From Pseudomonas fulva (GTDB taxonomy: Bacteria > Pseudomonadota > Gammaproteobacteria > Pseudomonadales > Pseudomonadaceae), in contig NZ_CP082928.1 of NCBI RefSeq assembly GCF_023517795.1, positions 5,146,001 to 5,210,000 on the forward strand: a stretch of DNA of 64,000 nucleotides. The letters run 5' to 3'. The stretch's first letter is position 1. Each line of letters starts with the position of its first letter. The position numbers and the translations under genes are program-made. The notes under the pieces are model-generated. The model was not told where the DNA came from, did no database searches, and worked only from the letters and a program-made list of their open reading frames with translations. Of the stretch, positions 52,102 to 59,220 are shown one piece after another.

Positions 52102-52125
52102 AATATCATCACGAATGATGATATT
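52102..52125. promoter_or_regulatory. Candidate MexT (LysR) operator upstream of mexE
   Basis: A perfect inverted repeat, AATATCATCA-CGAA-TGATGATATT, lies 89 bp upstream of the mexE start. It contains the nod-box core ATC-N9-GAT in two registers. MexT is known to act at nod boxes upstream of mexE. The match to the longer MexT consensus is incomplete, so the assignment rests on position and the core. Confidence 0.65.
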
Positions 52126-52192
52126 ACCCGTTGGAATATAAATAGAAAGCTACCTATCTATTTAATCTAGATGGCCAAGCTGGTTCCAGGCG

Positions 52193-53110
52193 CTATTCCA
52201 GGCTGTCGGGATCACCGAAGAACATCTGGATGCGCGAGCGCAGCCAGCGTTCGGCCGGGTCGTTGTCCTGGGCGCCACGCCAGGCCATGGACATCTCGAA
52301 GCTGTCGCTTTCGAAGGGCAGGTCTTCGGCGCGCAGGCCGCCGGCGGCGGTGAGCGCGGCGGCGGTGTAGTCGGGCACCACGGCGATCAGGTCGGTACCG
52401 GCCAGCAGGGTGCCCAGGCCGTTGAACTGCGGCACGGCGAGCACCACCTTGCGGGTGCGCTCGAAGCGCGCCAACTGATCATCGATGAAGCCGTTGAGGT
52501 CGCCGGCGAACGACACCATGGCGTGGGGGCGAGCGCAGTATTCGTCGAGGCTCAACTTGCCAGGTATCGAATCGGCACGCAGCAGCTTCGGCTTGCTGCG
52601 CCGCAGCGTCTTGCGCTTGGCGTTGGCCGGCAGCTCCTCGGTGTAGCTCACGCCTACGGAAATTTCCCCGGAGGCGAGCAGGTTGGGCATCAGCAGGTAG
52701 TTGGCACGGCGCACCACCAGCACCACGTTGGGCGCCTCGGAGCGCAGGCGCCGCAGCAGCGCCGGAAGCAGCGCGAACTCGACGTCGTCCGACAGGCCGA
52801 CCCGGAATACCGCGGTGCTGGTGGCCGGGTCGAACTCCGAGGCGCGGCTGACCGCGGTGGAGATCGAATCCAGCGCCGGCGACAGCAGGGCGAAGATTTC
52901 CTGGGCCCTGGCGGTGGGCTCCATGCTGCGGCCGGTGCGCACGAACAGGGGGTCGTCGAACAGGTTGCGCAGGCGCGACAATGCCGCACTGATCGCCGGC
53001 TGGCCAAGGAACAGTTTCTCTGCCGCACGGGTCACGCTGCGTTCGTGCATCAGCGTTTCGAACACGATCAGCAGGTTGAGATCGAGACGGCGCAGGTCGT
53101 TGCGGTTCAT
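52193..53110 (-). CDS. mexT: LysR family transcriptional activator MexT
   Basis: Activates mexEF-oprN and mexS in P. aeruginosa in response to electrophilic/redox stress. The 305-residue protein has the LysR N-terminal helix-turn-helix (RSVTRAAEKLFLGQPAISAA, about residues 22-41) and a LysR substrate domain. The motifs LSDDVEFALLPALLRRLRSE and FNGLGTLLAGTDLIAVVPDY match MexT. ATG 53110 gives MNRNDLRRLDLNLLIVFETL. The frame is intact with no sign of the 8-bp duplication seen in some P. aeruginosa strains, so it should be functional. Confidence 0.93.
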   Translation of the reverse strand: MNRNDLRRLDLNLLIVFETLMHERSVTRAAEKLFLGQPAISAALSRLRNLFDDPLFVRTGRSMEPTARAQEIFALLSPALDSISTAVSRASEFDPATSTAVFRVGLSDDVEFALLPALLRRLRSEAPNVVLVVRRANYLLMPNLLASGEISVGVSYTEELPANAKRKTLRRSKPKLLRADSIPGKLSLDEYCARPHAMVSFAGDLNGFIDDQLARFERTRKVVLAVPQFNGLGTLLAGTDLIAVVPDYTAAALTAAGGLRAEDLPFESDSFEMSMAWRGAQDNDPAERWLRSRIQMFFGDPDSLE

Positions 53111-53242
53111 CCGGGTTCCAAATGTGCGGGCTTGCCAGAGCGGGACGCTAGTGAGAGCCTTGTCCGCCAATAGTACGAGCACTTGAGCGCATTGGGAAAG
53201 ACACCGGTAACATTGGCATATCCACACGTTCCGCCGGCCTAT

Positions 53243-53266
53243 ATCACTGCCAGGCATGACGACTAT
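53243..53266. promoter_or_regulatory. Candidate MexT box in the mexT-mexS gap
   Basis: ATCA-N5-AGGCAT-N4-ACTAT is present. The published MexT consensus I recall is ATCA-N5-GTCGAT-N4-ACYAT, so both outer blocks match exactly and the centre matches at 3 of 6 (including the final AT). It lies 87 bp upstream of the mexS ATG, where MexT is known to act in P. aeruginosa. Confidence 0.6.
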
Positions 53267-53352
53267 TAGTCGTGTCGGGTGGTGTGCACCCAGGTCTGCA
53301 GATAAAGTCGAATCCAGTGAATGACCCAATCCGCGATCAGTTGAGGTTGACG

Positions 53353-54369
53353 ATGTCCCGCATGATCCGTTTCCACAAGTTCGGCGACGCCAGCGTATTG
53401 CAGTGCGAAGAAATGCCGACACCCACTCCGAATGCCGGGGAGGTGCTGGTACGTGTCCAGGCGCTCGGCGTCAGCTGGGGTGACGTGCTGTGGCGCCAGA
53501 ACCTGGCGTCCGAAGAAGCCAAATTACCTTCCGGGGTCGGCTCCGAGCTGGCCGGTATCGTAGAAGCCGTGGGCGAGGGTGTCGACGACCTTGCGGTCGG
53601 CACGCCGGTAGCCGCGTTCCCGGCCAATACGCCCAACCGTTACCCGACCTGGGGGGACATGGTGGTGGTGCCGCGCTATGCGCTGACCCGCTACCCCGAC
53701 GTGCTCAGCCCGGTCGAGGCGAGCATCCACTACACCGGCCTGCTGTTCGCCTATTTCGCGATGGTCGACCTGGCCAAGCTCAAGGCCGGCCAGCACGTGC
53801 TGATCACCGAGGCCTGCCATTGCCTGGCGCCGCAGTCGGTGCAACTGGCCAAGGCGCTGGGTGCCAAGGTCATCGTTTCGACCAGCGTGCCGGGCAGCCG
53901 CGAGTTCCTGCGCGAGCTGGGCGCCGACAAGATCATCTTCACCGAGGAGCAGGATCTGGTTCTCGAGGTCGAGCGTTACACCGAGGGCAAGGGCGCCGAG
54001 GTGATCCTCGACCACTGCGCCGGCCAGCAGCTCAAGCTGCTCGGTGACGTCGCCGCCACCCGCGGCAAGCTGATCCTCTACGGCCTCAACGGTGGCAACG
54101 ACACCGCGTTCCCGGCCTGTGCCGCGTTCAAGAAACACCTGCAGTTCTTCCGTCATTGCGTGCTGGACTTCACCGGGCACTCGGAACTGGGCATCGAGCA
54201 GGATCACGCCGCCGTGCAGCGCGCCCTGGATCACATCAACATGCTCACCGCCGATGGCCTGCTCAAGCCGCGGATCGACAAGACCTTCGCTTTCGAGGAG
54301 TTCGCCGAGTCGCATCGCTACATGGAAGCCTGCCCCGAGCGTGGACGCGTCGCCCTGACGCTGGAGTGA
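53353..54369 (+). CDS. mexS: MexS-like zinc-independent quinone oxidoreductase (MDR superfamily)
   Basis: A 338-residue NAD(P)H-dependent oxidoreductase of the medium-chain dehydrogenase family. It has the segments GEVLVRVQALGVSWGDVLWRQ, GSELAGIVEAVGEGVDDLAV and the nucleotide-binding domain near QSVQLAKALGAKVIVSTS. Zinc ligands of the alcohol dehydrogenase type are not evident. In P. aeruginosa loss of MexS activates MexT and the pump, probably by build-up of a toxic metabolite. ATG 53353 is preceded by TGAGG. It is divergent from mexT, as in that species. Confidence 0.9.
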   Translation: MSRMIRFHKFGDASVLQCEEMPTPTPNAGEVLVRVQALGVSWGDVLWRQNLASEEAKLPSGVGSELAGIVEAVGEGVDDLAVGTPVAAFPANTPNRYPTWGDMVVVPRYALTRYPDVLSPVEASIHYTGLLFAYFAMVDLAKLKAGQHVLITEACHCLAPQSVQLAKALGAKVIVSTSVPGSREFLRELGADKIIFTEEQDLVLEVERYTEGKGAEVILDHCAGQQLKLLGDVAATRGKLILYGLNGGNDTAFPACAAFKKHLQFFRHCVLDFTGHSELGIEQDHAAVQRALDHINMLTADGLLKPRIDKTFAFEEFAESHRYMEACPERGRVALTLE

Positions 54370-54387
54370 TCCGCCCCAGAACGAAAG

Positions 54388-54414
54388 AAGCCCGGCACTG
54401 ACCGGGCTTTTTTC
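54388..54414. terminator. Terminator between convergent mexS and gntR
   Basis: Stem AAGCCCGG / CCGGGCTT with a 6-nt loop and a TTTTT tail on the plus strand. An outer inverted repeat (CGCCCCAGA near 54372 and TCTGGGGCG near 54413) extends the structure, which could also serve gntR on the minus strand. Confidence 0.85.
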
Positions 54415-54479
54415 TGGGGCGATACATCCTTGTATCAGGCCTCGAGCATCGCCGAGATGTATTGCCGTTTGATGACCTG

Positions 54480-55505
54480 CTAGCTGCTTTCCCGCACCCG
54501 CAACTCGAAGCCCAGGTCGATGCTGGATGCAGCAGGGCGACCATCGAGCATTTTCAGCAGCAGGTTGGCGGCTTCGCGACCGACCTCGGTGCGCGGCGTA
54601 TGGATCGATGACAGCCGCGGCACGGTGTGCGCAGAAGCCGGCAGGTCGTTGAAACCGACCATCGCCACGCGTCCCGGCACAGCCATGTCGCAGCGTTGCG
54701 CCTCGAAAAGCGCGCCCTGGGCCAGGTCGTCGTTGCAGAAGAAGATGCCGTCGACATCCGGGTGGCGCTGCATCAGCTCGCGAAACAGCTGGCAGCCCAG
54801 GCCGATGGACGAGGGCAGGGGGTGCAACAGCTCCAGGGTCGGGTCGTAGACACCCGCGGCCTGCAGGGCACGGCGAAAGCCTTCGCCACGCTGCATCACC
54901 CGTGGGTCCAGCTGGGCCGCCACATAGGCGAGCCGCTTGCGACCTTGCTGCAACAGGTGCCTGGCCGCGGCTTCACCCGCCGCCTGCTGGGAAAAGCCGA
55001 CGCTGGCGATACCCGGCGCATCGCTCAATTCCATCATGTGCACGCAGGGAATGCGGCTGGCGCCGAGCAGGTGTCGCGTGCCTTCGGTGCGGTCGAAACC
55101 GGTCAGCAGCATGCCCATGGGCCGGTACGGCAGGTAGTTGCGCACCAGTCGCTCTTCCTCGTCGCGGCAATAGTGGTAATCGCCGATCAATACCTCGATA
55201 CCGCGTGGGCGCATCACTTCGTGAATGGCCTCCAGCGGCTCGATGAACAGCTGGTTGGAGAGCGACGGAATCAGCACCACGACCGAGGTGCCACGCGCCG
55301 ACGCCAGGGTTCGCGCCGCCGGGTTGCCCACATAACCCAGCTCATCGGCGGCCTTGCGCACCCGTTCGGCGAGATCGGCACCCACCGTGGCCACGCCGCG
55401 CAGCGCCCGCGAGGCGGTGATGGTCGATACCCCGGCACGTTCGGCGACCTGCGCCAGGGTCGGCATGCCAAGGGTGCGGGAACTGCTGTGCGTCGGGGAT
55501 TTCAT
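54480..55505 (-). CDS. gntR: LacI family transcriptional repressor GntR (gluconate)
   Basis: Represses gluconate uptake and phosphorylation genes; gluconate or its 6-phosphate releases it. The 341-residue protein has a LacI-type helix-turn-helix and hinge helix at residues 14-70 (TLAQVAERAGVSTITASRAL and NPAARTLASARGT), then a periplasmic-binding-like effector domain with GVSFCNDDLAQGA-like IFFCNDDLAQGALFEAQR. It is divergent from gntK, and a TAGCGCT operator lies 35 bp upstream of its start, which suggests autoregulation. Confidence 0.92.
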   Translation of the reverse strand: MKSPTHSSSRTLGMPTLAQVAERAGVSTITASRALRGVATVGADLAERVRKAADELGYVGNPAARTLASARGTSVVVLIPSLSNQLFIEPLEAIHEVMRPRGIEVLIGDYHYCRDEEERLVRNYLPYRPMGMLLTGFDRTEGTRHLLGASRIPCVHMMELSDAPGIASVGFSQQAAGEAAARHLLQQGRKRLAYVAAQLDPRVMQRGEGFRRALQAAGVYDPTLELLHPLPSSIGLGCQLFRELMQRHPDVDGIFFCNDDLAQGALFEAQRCDMAVPGRVAMVGFNDLPASAHTVPRLSSIHTPRTEVGREAANLLLKMLDGRPAASSIDLGFELRVRESS

Positions 55506-55539
55506 CGCCAGGGGTTGTCATCGGCCAGAGTTGATGGTT

Positions 55540-55554
55540 AAGGTAGCGCTGTCT
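55540..55554. promoter_or_regulatory. GntR operator, gntR-proximal
   Basis: AAGGTAGCGCTGTCT matches the AAG-N-TAGCGCT core that I recall for Pseudomonas GntR. It is centred 42 bp upstream of the gntR start. Its centre is exactly 126 bp from that of the second site. Confidence 0.75.
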
Positions 55555-55665
55555 CAAGGGCTTGGCAATCGAGCGCGATGCGCTGGCAGCCTCTGAGCAG
55601 CAGGAACCGGCGTATAACAGTTACAACATTTGAAGCCGCTGTCTCGCGTATTGCTATATCCGCCA

Positions 55666-55680
55666 AAGATAGCGCTGTCT
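55666..55680. promoter_or_regulatory. GntR operator, gntK-proximal
   Basis: AAGATAGCGCTGTCT differs from the gntR-proximal site at one position. It ends 17 bp before the gntK ATG, where bound repressor would block initiation or translation start clearance. Confidence 0.75.
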
Positions 55681-55697
55681 TCTGCTGGAGTTGCACG

Positions 55698-56222
55698 ATG
55701 AGCAAACCGATAACCGCAGTGGTCGTCATGGGCGTATCCGGATGTGGCAAAAGCTGCGTCGGCGAATCGATCGCCAACCATGTCGGCGGTTACCTGATCG
55801 AAGGTGACCAGTTTCATCCGCCCGCCAATATCGAGAAGATGAGCGCGGGAATTCCCCTCGATGACGATGACCGTGCCGACTGGCTGACGCGCCTGGGTCG
55901 GGAACTGATCAGCGCACTCGAGGCCCACCCCCATCCCGTATTGACCTGCTCGTCGCTCAAGCGCAAGTACCGCGACCGGCTGCGCGAGGCCGTGCCCGGC
56001 CTGGGCTTCGTGTTTCTCGAATTGTCCCGTGAGGAGGCCGCCCAGCGCGTCGGCAATCGCCCGGGGCACTTCATGCCCGCCAGCCTGATCGACAGCCAGT
56101 TCGCCACTCTGGAACCGCCCCATGGCGAGCCCTCGACCCTGGCGCTGGATGCCACGCAACCCATCGATACCCTTGGCCGCAAGGCCGCTGACTGGTGGCG
56201 GGCTTCCAGCGACGACCGCTGA
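55698..56222 (+). CDS. gntK: Gluconokinase
   Basis: Phosphorylates gluconate to 6-phosphogluconate, feeding the Entner-Doudoroff pathway. The 174-residue P-loop kinase has Walker A GVSGCGKS at residues 12-19, then EGDQFHPPANIEKMSAGIPL and the LTCSSLKRKYRD arginine segment, all usual for bacterial GntK. GGAG lies 7 nt upstream of the ATG. It is the first gene after the operators and is probably co-transcribed with gntP. Confidence 0.95.
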   Translation: MSKPITAVVVMGVSGCGKSCVGESIANHVGGYLIEGDQFHPPANIEKMSAGIPLDDDDRADWLTRLGRELISALEAHPHPVLTCSSLKRKYRDRLREAVPGLGFVFLELSREEAAQRVGNRPGHFMPASLIDSQFATLEPPHGEPSTLALDATQPIDTLGRKAADWWRASSDDR

Positions 56223-56267
56223 CCGTGCACCCATGCATCTCCCATAACAAAGACAAGTGGAGGCGAC

Positions 56268-56354
56268 ATGAATACCGAACATCAGGCTGAGCTGTACCGC
56301 ACACCCCTTGATCACCTGACTGCAGCTGTAGAGGAGGGCGCTCACCATGAATGA
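56268..56354 (+). CDS. Small ORF between gntK and gntP (28 codons), translationally coupled to gntP
   Basis: Starts ATG 56268 with a strong GTGGAGG site 4 nt upstream and ends 8 bp inside gntP (overlap ATGAATGA). It begins MNTEHQAELY and ends EEGAHHE. It is hydrophilic and has no membrane segment. The GAGGAGG ribosome site of gntP lies within its 3' end, so its translation would open that site. No family recognised; it could be a leader peptide rather than a protein. Confidence 0.5.
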   Translation: MNTEHQAELYRTPLDHLTAAVEEGAHHE

Positions 56355-57723
56355 AGTGACCACCACCCTCGGCGCCGGGCCACTGCTGTCCATCGCCGCC
56401 GGCGCCGTTCTGCTGCTGTTGCTGATGATCATCCGCTTCCGCCTGCATGCGTTCCTGGCGCTGGTGCTGGTGAGTATCTTCACGGCTCTGGCGACGCAGA
56501 TTCCCTTCGACAAGATCGTGCCGACACTGCTCGGCGGCTTCGGCACCACCCTCGCAGCAGTAGCCTTGCTGGTCGGCCTTGGCGCGATGATCGGCCGCCT
56601 GCTGGAAATCACCGGCGGCGCCCAGGTGCTGGCCGACACGCTGATCAACAAGTTCGGTGAACACCGGGCGCCATTCGCGCTGGGCGTAGCCTCGCTGCTG
56701 TTCGGCTTTCCGATCTTCTTCGATGCCGGCCTGATCGTGATGCTGCCGATCATCTTCAGCGTGGCCAAGCGCTTCGGCGGCTCGACCCTCAAGTATGCGC
56801 TGCCTGCCGCCGGCGCCTTCGCCGCGATGCACGCCCTGGTGCCGCCGCATCCGGGGCCGGTGGCCGCGGCAGAACTGCTGGGCGCCAACATCGGTCTGCT
56901 GGTCATCGTCGGTACCGTCATCGCGCTGCCAACCTGGTATTTCGGCGCCTATCTGTTCGGCCTGTGGGCCGGCAAACGCTATGACCTGAAACTGCCGGCC
57001 AGCTTTCTGACCGACGTGCCGCGCGATAACAGCGTGACGCCGCCGGCCTTTTCACTGGTGATGACCATTCTGCTGATGCCATTGCTGCTGATCTTTCTGG
57101 ACACCGGCCTCAACACCCTGACGGTCATGGGCGCGGTGGATGGCGGCAGCAGCTGGGTGCAGTTCCTGCGCATGCTCGGCAAAACGCCGGTGGCGCTGCT
57201 GATCACCGTGCTGTTCGCCTTGATCGCCTTCAGCGGCCGGCACAGTCGCCAGCATCTGGAAAAGGTCTGCGAAGGCGCGCTCGGGCCGATCTGCTCGATC
57301 ATTCTGGTCACCGGGGCAGGGGGCATGTTCGGTGGTGTGCTGCGCACCAGTGGTATCGGTGATGCCCTGGCCGATACCCTGTCGGACACCGGCATGCCGG
57401 TAATCCTCGCTGCCTTCGTGATCTCCGCGGCGCTGCGCGTCGCCCAGGGCTCGGCTACCGTGGCCTTGACCACCACAGCCGCGCTGGTGGCACCAATGGT
57501 CGCCGCCACGCCGGGGCTCAGCGAGTTCGACCTGTGCTTTATCGTGGTGGCCATCGCCGGTGGCGCGACGGTGCTGTCCCATGTCAACGACTCGGGCTTC
57601 TGGCTGGTCAGCCGCTTCCTGGAAATGGACGAGAAGACCACGCTGAAAACCTGGACGGTGATGGAGACGTTGCTGGGTGGTATCGCGTTCATTCTGGCCG
57701 TTATCGGTAGCCTGATCCTGTAG
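56347..57723 (+). CDS. gntP: Gluconate permease, GntP family
   Basis: Gluconate:proton symporter, 458 residues with 12-14 predicted membrane helices. The family motif PPHPGPVAAAELLGANIG is at about residue 167, and ALRVAQGSATVALTTTAALV is in the second half. The C-terminal SHVNDSGFWLVSRFLEM is highly conserved in GntP/GntT. It follows gntK and the small ORF. A 11-bp hairpin without a T tract (57733-57759) sits 10 bp past the stop. Confidence 0.95.
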   Translation: MNEVTTTLGAGPLLSIAAGAVLLLLLMIIRFRLHAFLALVLVSIFTALATQIPFDKIVPTLLGGFGTTLAAVALLVGLGAMIGRLLEITGGAQVLADTLINKFGEHRAPFALGVASLLFGFPIFFDAGLIVMLPIIFSVAKRFGGSTLKYALPAAGAFAAMHALVPPHPGPVAAAELLGANIGLLVIVGTVIALPTWYFGAYLFGLWAGKRYDLKLPASFLTDVPRDNSVTPPAFSLVMTILLMPLLLIFLDTGLNTLTVMGAVDGGSSWVQFLRMLGKTPVALLITVLFALIAFSGRHSRQHLEKVCEGALGPICSIILVTGAGGMFGGVLRTSGIGDALADTLSDTGMPVILAAFVISAALRVAQGSATVALTTTAALVAPMVAATPGLSEFDLCFIVVAIAGGATVLSHVNDSGFWLVSRFLEMDEKTTLKTWTVMETLLGGIAFILAVIGSLIL

Positions 57724-57732
57724 CGTGAAAGG

Positions 57733-57759
57733 CCGATGCCGTCATGGCGACGGCATCGG
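57733..57759. other. Hairpin after gntP
   Basis: Perfect 11-bp stem CCGATGCCGTC / GACGGCATCGG with a 5-nt loop. It lacks a T tract on either strand, so it may stabilise the gntP mRNA end rather than terminate. Confidence 0.5.
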
Positions 57760-58112
57760 TGCGGGATTACACACCGTTCCAGATCTGGAACAACCCGGCA
57801 GCTTGCTATGCGGCGCCCTGGAACGTGTTCATCTGGTGCCGTACGCAGCGCCAGATCCTGGCGAACGACCCACGATATTTCTCAGGCACAACGCGAGCTG
57901 AAAGCAGGACGCCAGCCGCGGCATCTTCGACAGCCATATCTGCAAAGCCGTCCAAGCACCGTGCGCATGCCCATGGCGAGCATCTTTCGCAAATTAGAGT
58001 GTTCGGCATCAGCAGCGGCCACTTTGAAGGGACTGACGATTACGTAGTGAGTTTTGCAGCGGATGATTACAAGAACCTGGCAGGAGAACGGCTGGCATCG
58101 TTCAGTACATAA
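57744..58112 (+). CDS. Uncharacterised ORF abutting dif (122 aa), doubtful or degenerate
   Basis: I do not recognise this frame. The first 45 codons (RDYTPFQIWNNPAACYAAPW and on) have normal GC-rich third positions. From the CCACGATATTTCTCA point on, third positions become mixed, with rare codons such as AGA, ATA and CGA. The end reads VFGISSGHFEGTDDYVVSFA. The frame begins within the gntP hairpin, has no ribosome site, and its TAA takes the first base of dif. It may be a relic or chimera of older genes, or a chance frame. Confidence 0.3.
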   Translation: MATASVRDYTPFQIWNNPAACYAAPWNVFIWCRTQRQILANDPRYFSGTTRAESRTPAAASSTAISAKPSKHRAHAHGEHLSQIRVFGISSGHFEGTDDYVVSFAADDYKNLAGERLASFST

Positions 58113-58139
58113 CTTCGCATAATGTATATTATGTTAAAT
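58112..58139 (+). other. dif: Chromosome dimer resolution site dif
   Basis: The 28-bp site is seen as XerC arm ACTTCGCATAA, centre TGTATA and XerD arm TTATGTTAAAT. From memory of the E. coli dif, 25 of 28 positions are the same and all three differences are in the outer XerC arm. The recombinases XerC and XerD act here, after FtsK activation, to resolve chromosome dimers at the terminus. It lies in a gene-poor, relatively AT-rich stretch. Confidence 0.93.
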
Positions 58140-58311
58140 TGCATATACGAAGCTGCCAGCCGCTAGATCAACCTGTGCCCCGTTTGCCTCAAACCTCGAC
58201 GACGATGGCACGCTGAGTCGCCTGGCATTTCTCCTCGCTCAATCTTCTATCCATAGCAATCTTATCAGCCATGAACAGCGCTGCCCGTTCTTGGGAAGAT
58301 TTCGCGCCGGA
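58140..58311. other. Gene-poor stretch right of dif
   Basis: It holds the right arm TGCCAGCCG (58154-58162) of an inverted repeat around dif, and a minus-strand 21-codon frame (58189-58254). That frame ends RAIVVEV and shares 20 of 21 bases at 58192-58212 with the Rnk domain coding region of the next gene (around 58575-58596). No complete gene is visible. Confidence 0.5.
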
Positions 58312-59220
58312 TTACAGGTGATAATCACCCGCCGCCTCCGGCTGGTAAAGCACCTTCCTGATCTCGATCTGCCGCGTGCGACCCGCTATGCGCCAGTTGA
58401 TGGCATCCCCCTCCTGATAACCCAGGATCGCGGCGCCGAGGTCGGAACACACCGAATGCTTGCCAGCGCTGTGGTCGGCGTCTTCGGGATAAACCAGGGC
58501 CACTTCGAACGCTTCGTCGTCCAGCTGCACCAGGGCCCTGGAGTTCATGGTGACGACATTGCTGGGCACCTGATCCGCCTCGACGACGATGGCGCGCTCG
58601 AGCTCATGTTCGAGTTGGACGACTGGGCCTTCCTCCAGCGCGATCAGGCTGTCGAGCTTGGCCTTGTCCATTTCGGTGATGTAGATCCCAGGTGCATCGC
58701 GGAACGCATCTTCGCGCAGCAGCTGCAGGTAGCGCCCGGCCGTCATGGCCCATAACGTCATGGTCGGCGTTTCGCTCTCGAGTCTGAAGCCGCTGCGTTC
58801 AAAGGCTTTCTGCGAGCGCTGGTTGTCCGGATGGATCTTGGCGATCAGCGTCTTGGCCCGCATGTCGAGGAAAGCCAGTTTCATGCTTTCGCGGATCGTA
58901 CGGGTGCCCAGGTTCTGCCCCCACTTGTCGCTGTCGCCGATGGCCAGGACGATTTCGCACGCCGAGCCGGTCTTGATCAGACGCACGAAGCCAACCGGAT
59001 CGTCATGCCGGTCGTAGGCCATGAAGAATCGGCCGCCCTGGTTGAACAGATGGGTCAGAATCGGCAACTGAGTCCGATCGATGGCGTGTTCGATGGAGCG
59101 GGAAACATCACGCGAATCGCTCAGGTAGCAGGTAACGCGCTCATCTTCCAACCAGTCCATCAGCTTCAGCGCATGTGCCCGGGTAATTTCAGGGCACAGC
59201 GAAATGAAAGGCTTGTTCAT
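58312..59220 (-). CDS. Bifunctional GNAT N-acetyltransferase / Rnk-type (GreA/GreB C-terminal) protein
   Basis: A 302-residue fusion. Residues 1-165 are a RimJ/RimL-like GNAT domain (PISLCPEITRAHALKLMDWL-like start, LGTRTIRESMKLAFLDMRAK, NQRSQKAFERSGFRLESETP). Residues about 175-302 match the regulator of nucleoside diphosphate kinase (Rnk), with an N-terminal coiled arm (ITEMDKAKLDSLIALEEG) and a GreA/GreB-type C-terminal domain (LVYPEDADHSAGKHSVCSDL, AILGYQEGDAINW). Rnk-like proteins bind RNA polymerase or Ndk. The acetyl target is unknown. ATG 59220 is preferred; GTG 59229 is three codons earlier. Confidence 0.85.
   Translation of the reverse strand: MNKPFISLCPEITRAHALKLMDWLEDERVTCYLSDSRDVSRSIEHAIDRTQLPILTHLFNQGGRFFMAYDRHDDPVGFVRLIKTGSACEIVLAIGDSDKWGQNLGTRTIRESMKLAFLDMRAKTLIAKIHPDNQRSQKAFERSGFRLESETPTMTLWAMTAGRYLQLLREDAFRDAPGIYITEMDKAKLDSLIALEEGPVVQLEHELERAIVVEADQVPSNVVTMNSRALVQLDDEAFEVALVYPEDADHSAGKHSVCSDLGAAILGYQEGDAINWRIAGRTRQIEIRKVLYQPEAAGDYHL

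Noticed and set aside
53111..53422. N-terminal extension of MexT (open frame to 53422)
   Set aside because: The extra 104 codons overlap mexS and its promoter and do not resemble LysR proteins; ATG 53110 gives the family start.
57806..58009. Minus-strand frame of 67 codons inside the dif-proximal region
   Set aside because: No ribosome site or recognised family, and it overlaps the doubtful plus-strand frame.
58111..58153. loxP-like sequence (ATAACTTCG...CGAAG)
   Set aside because: Only the arms resemble loxP and the spacer is too long; the same bases form a much better and complete dif site.
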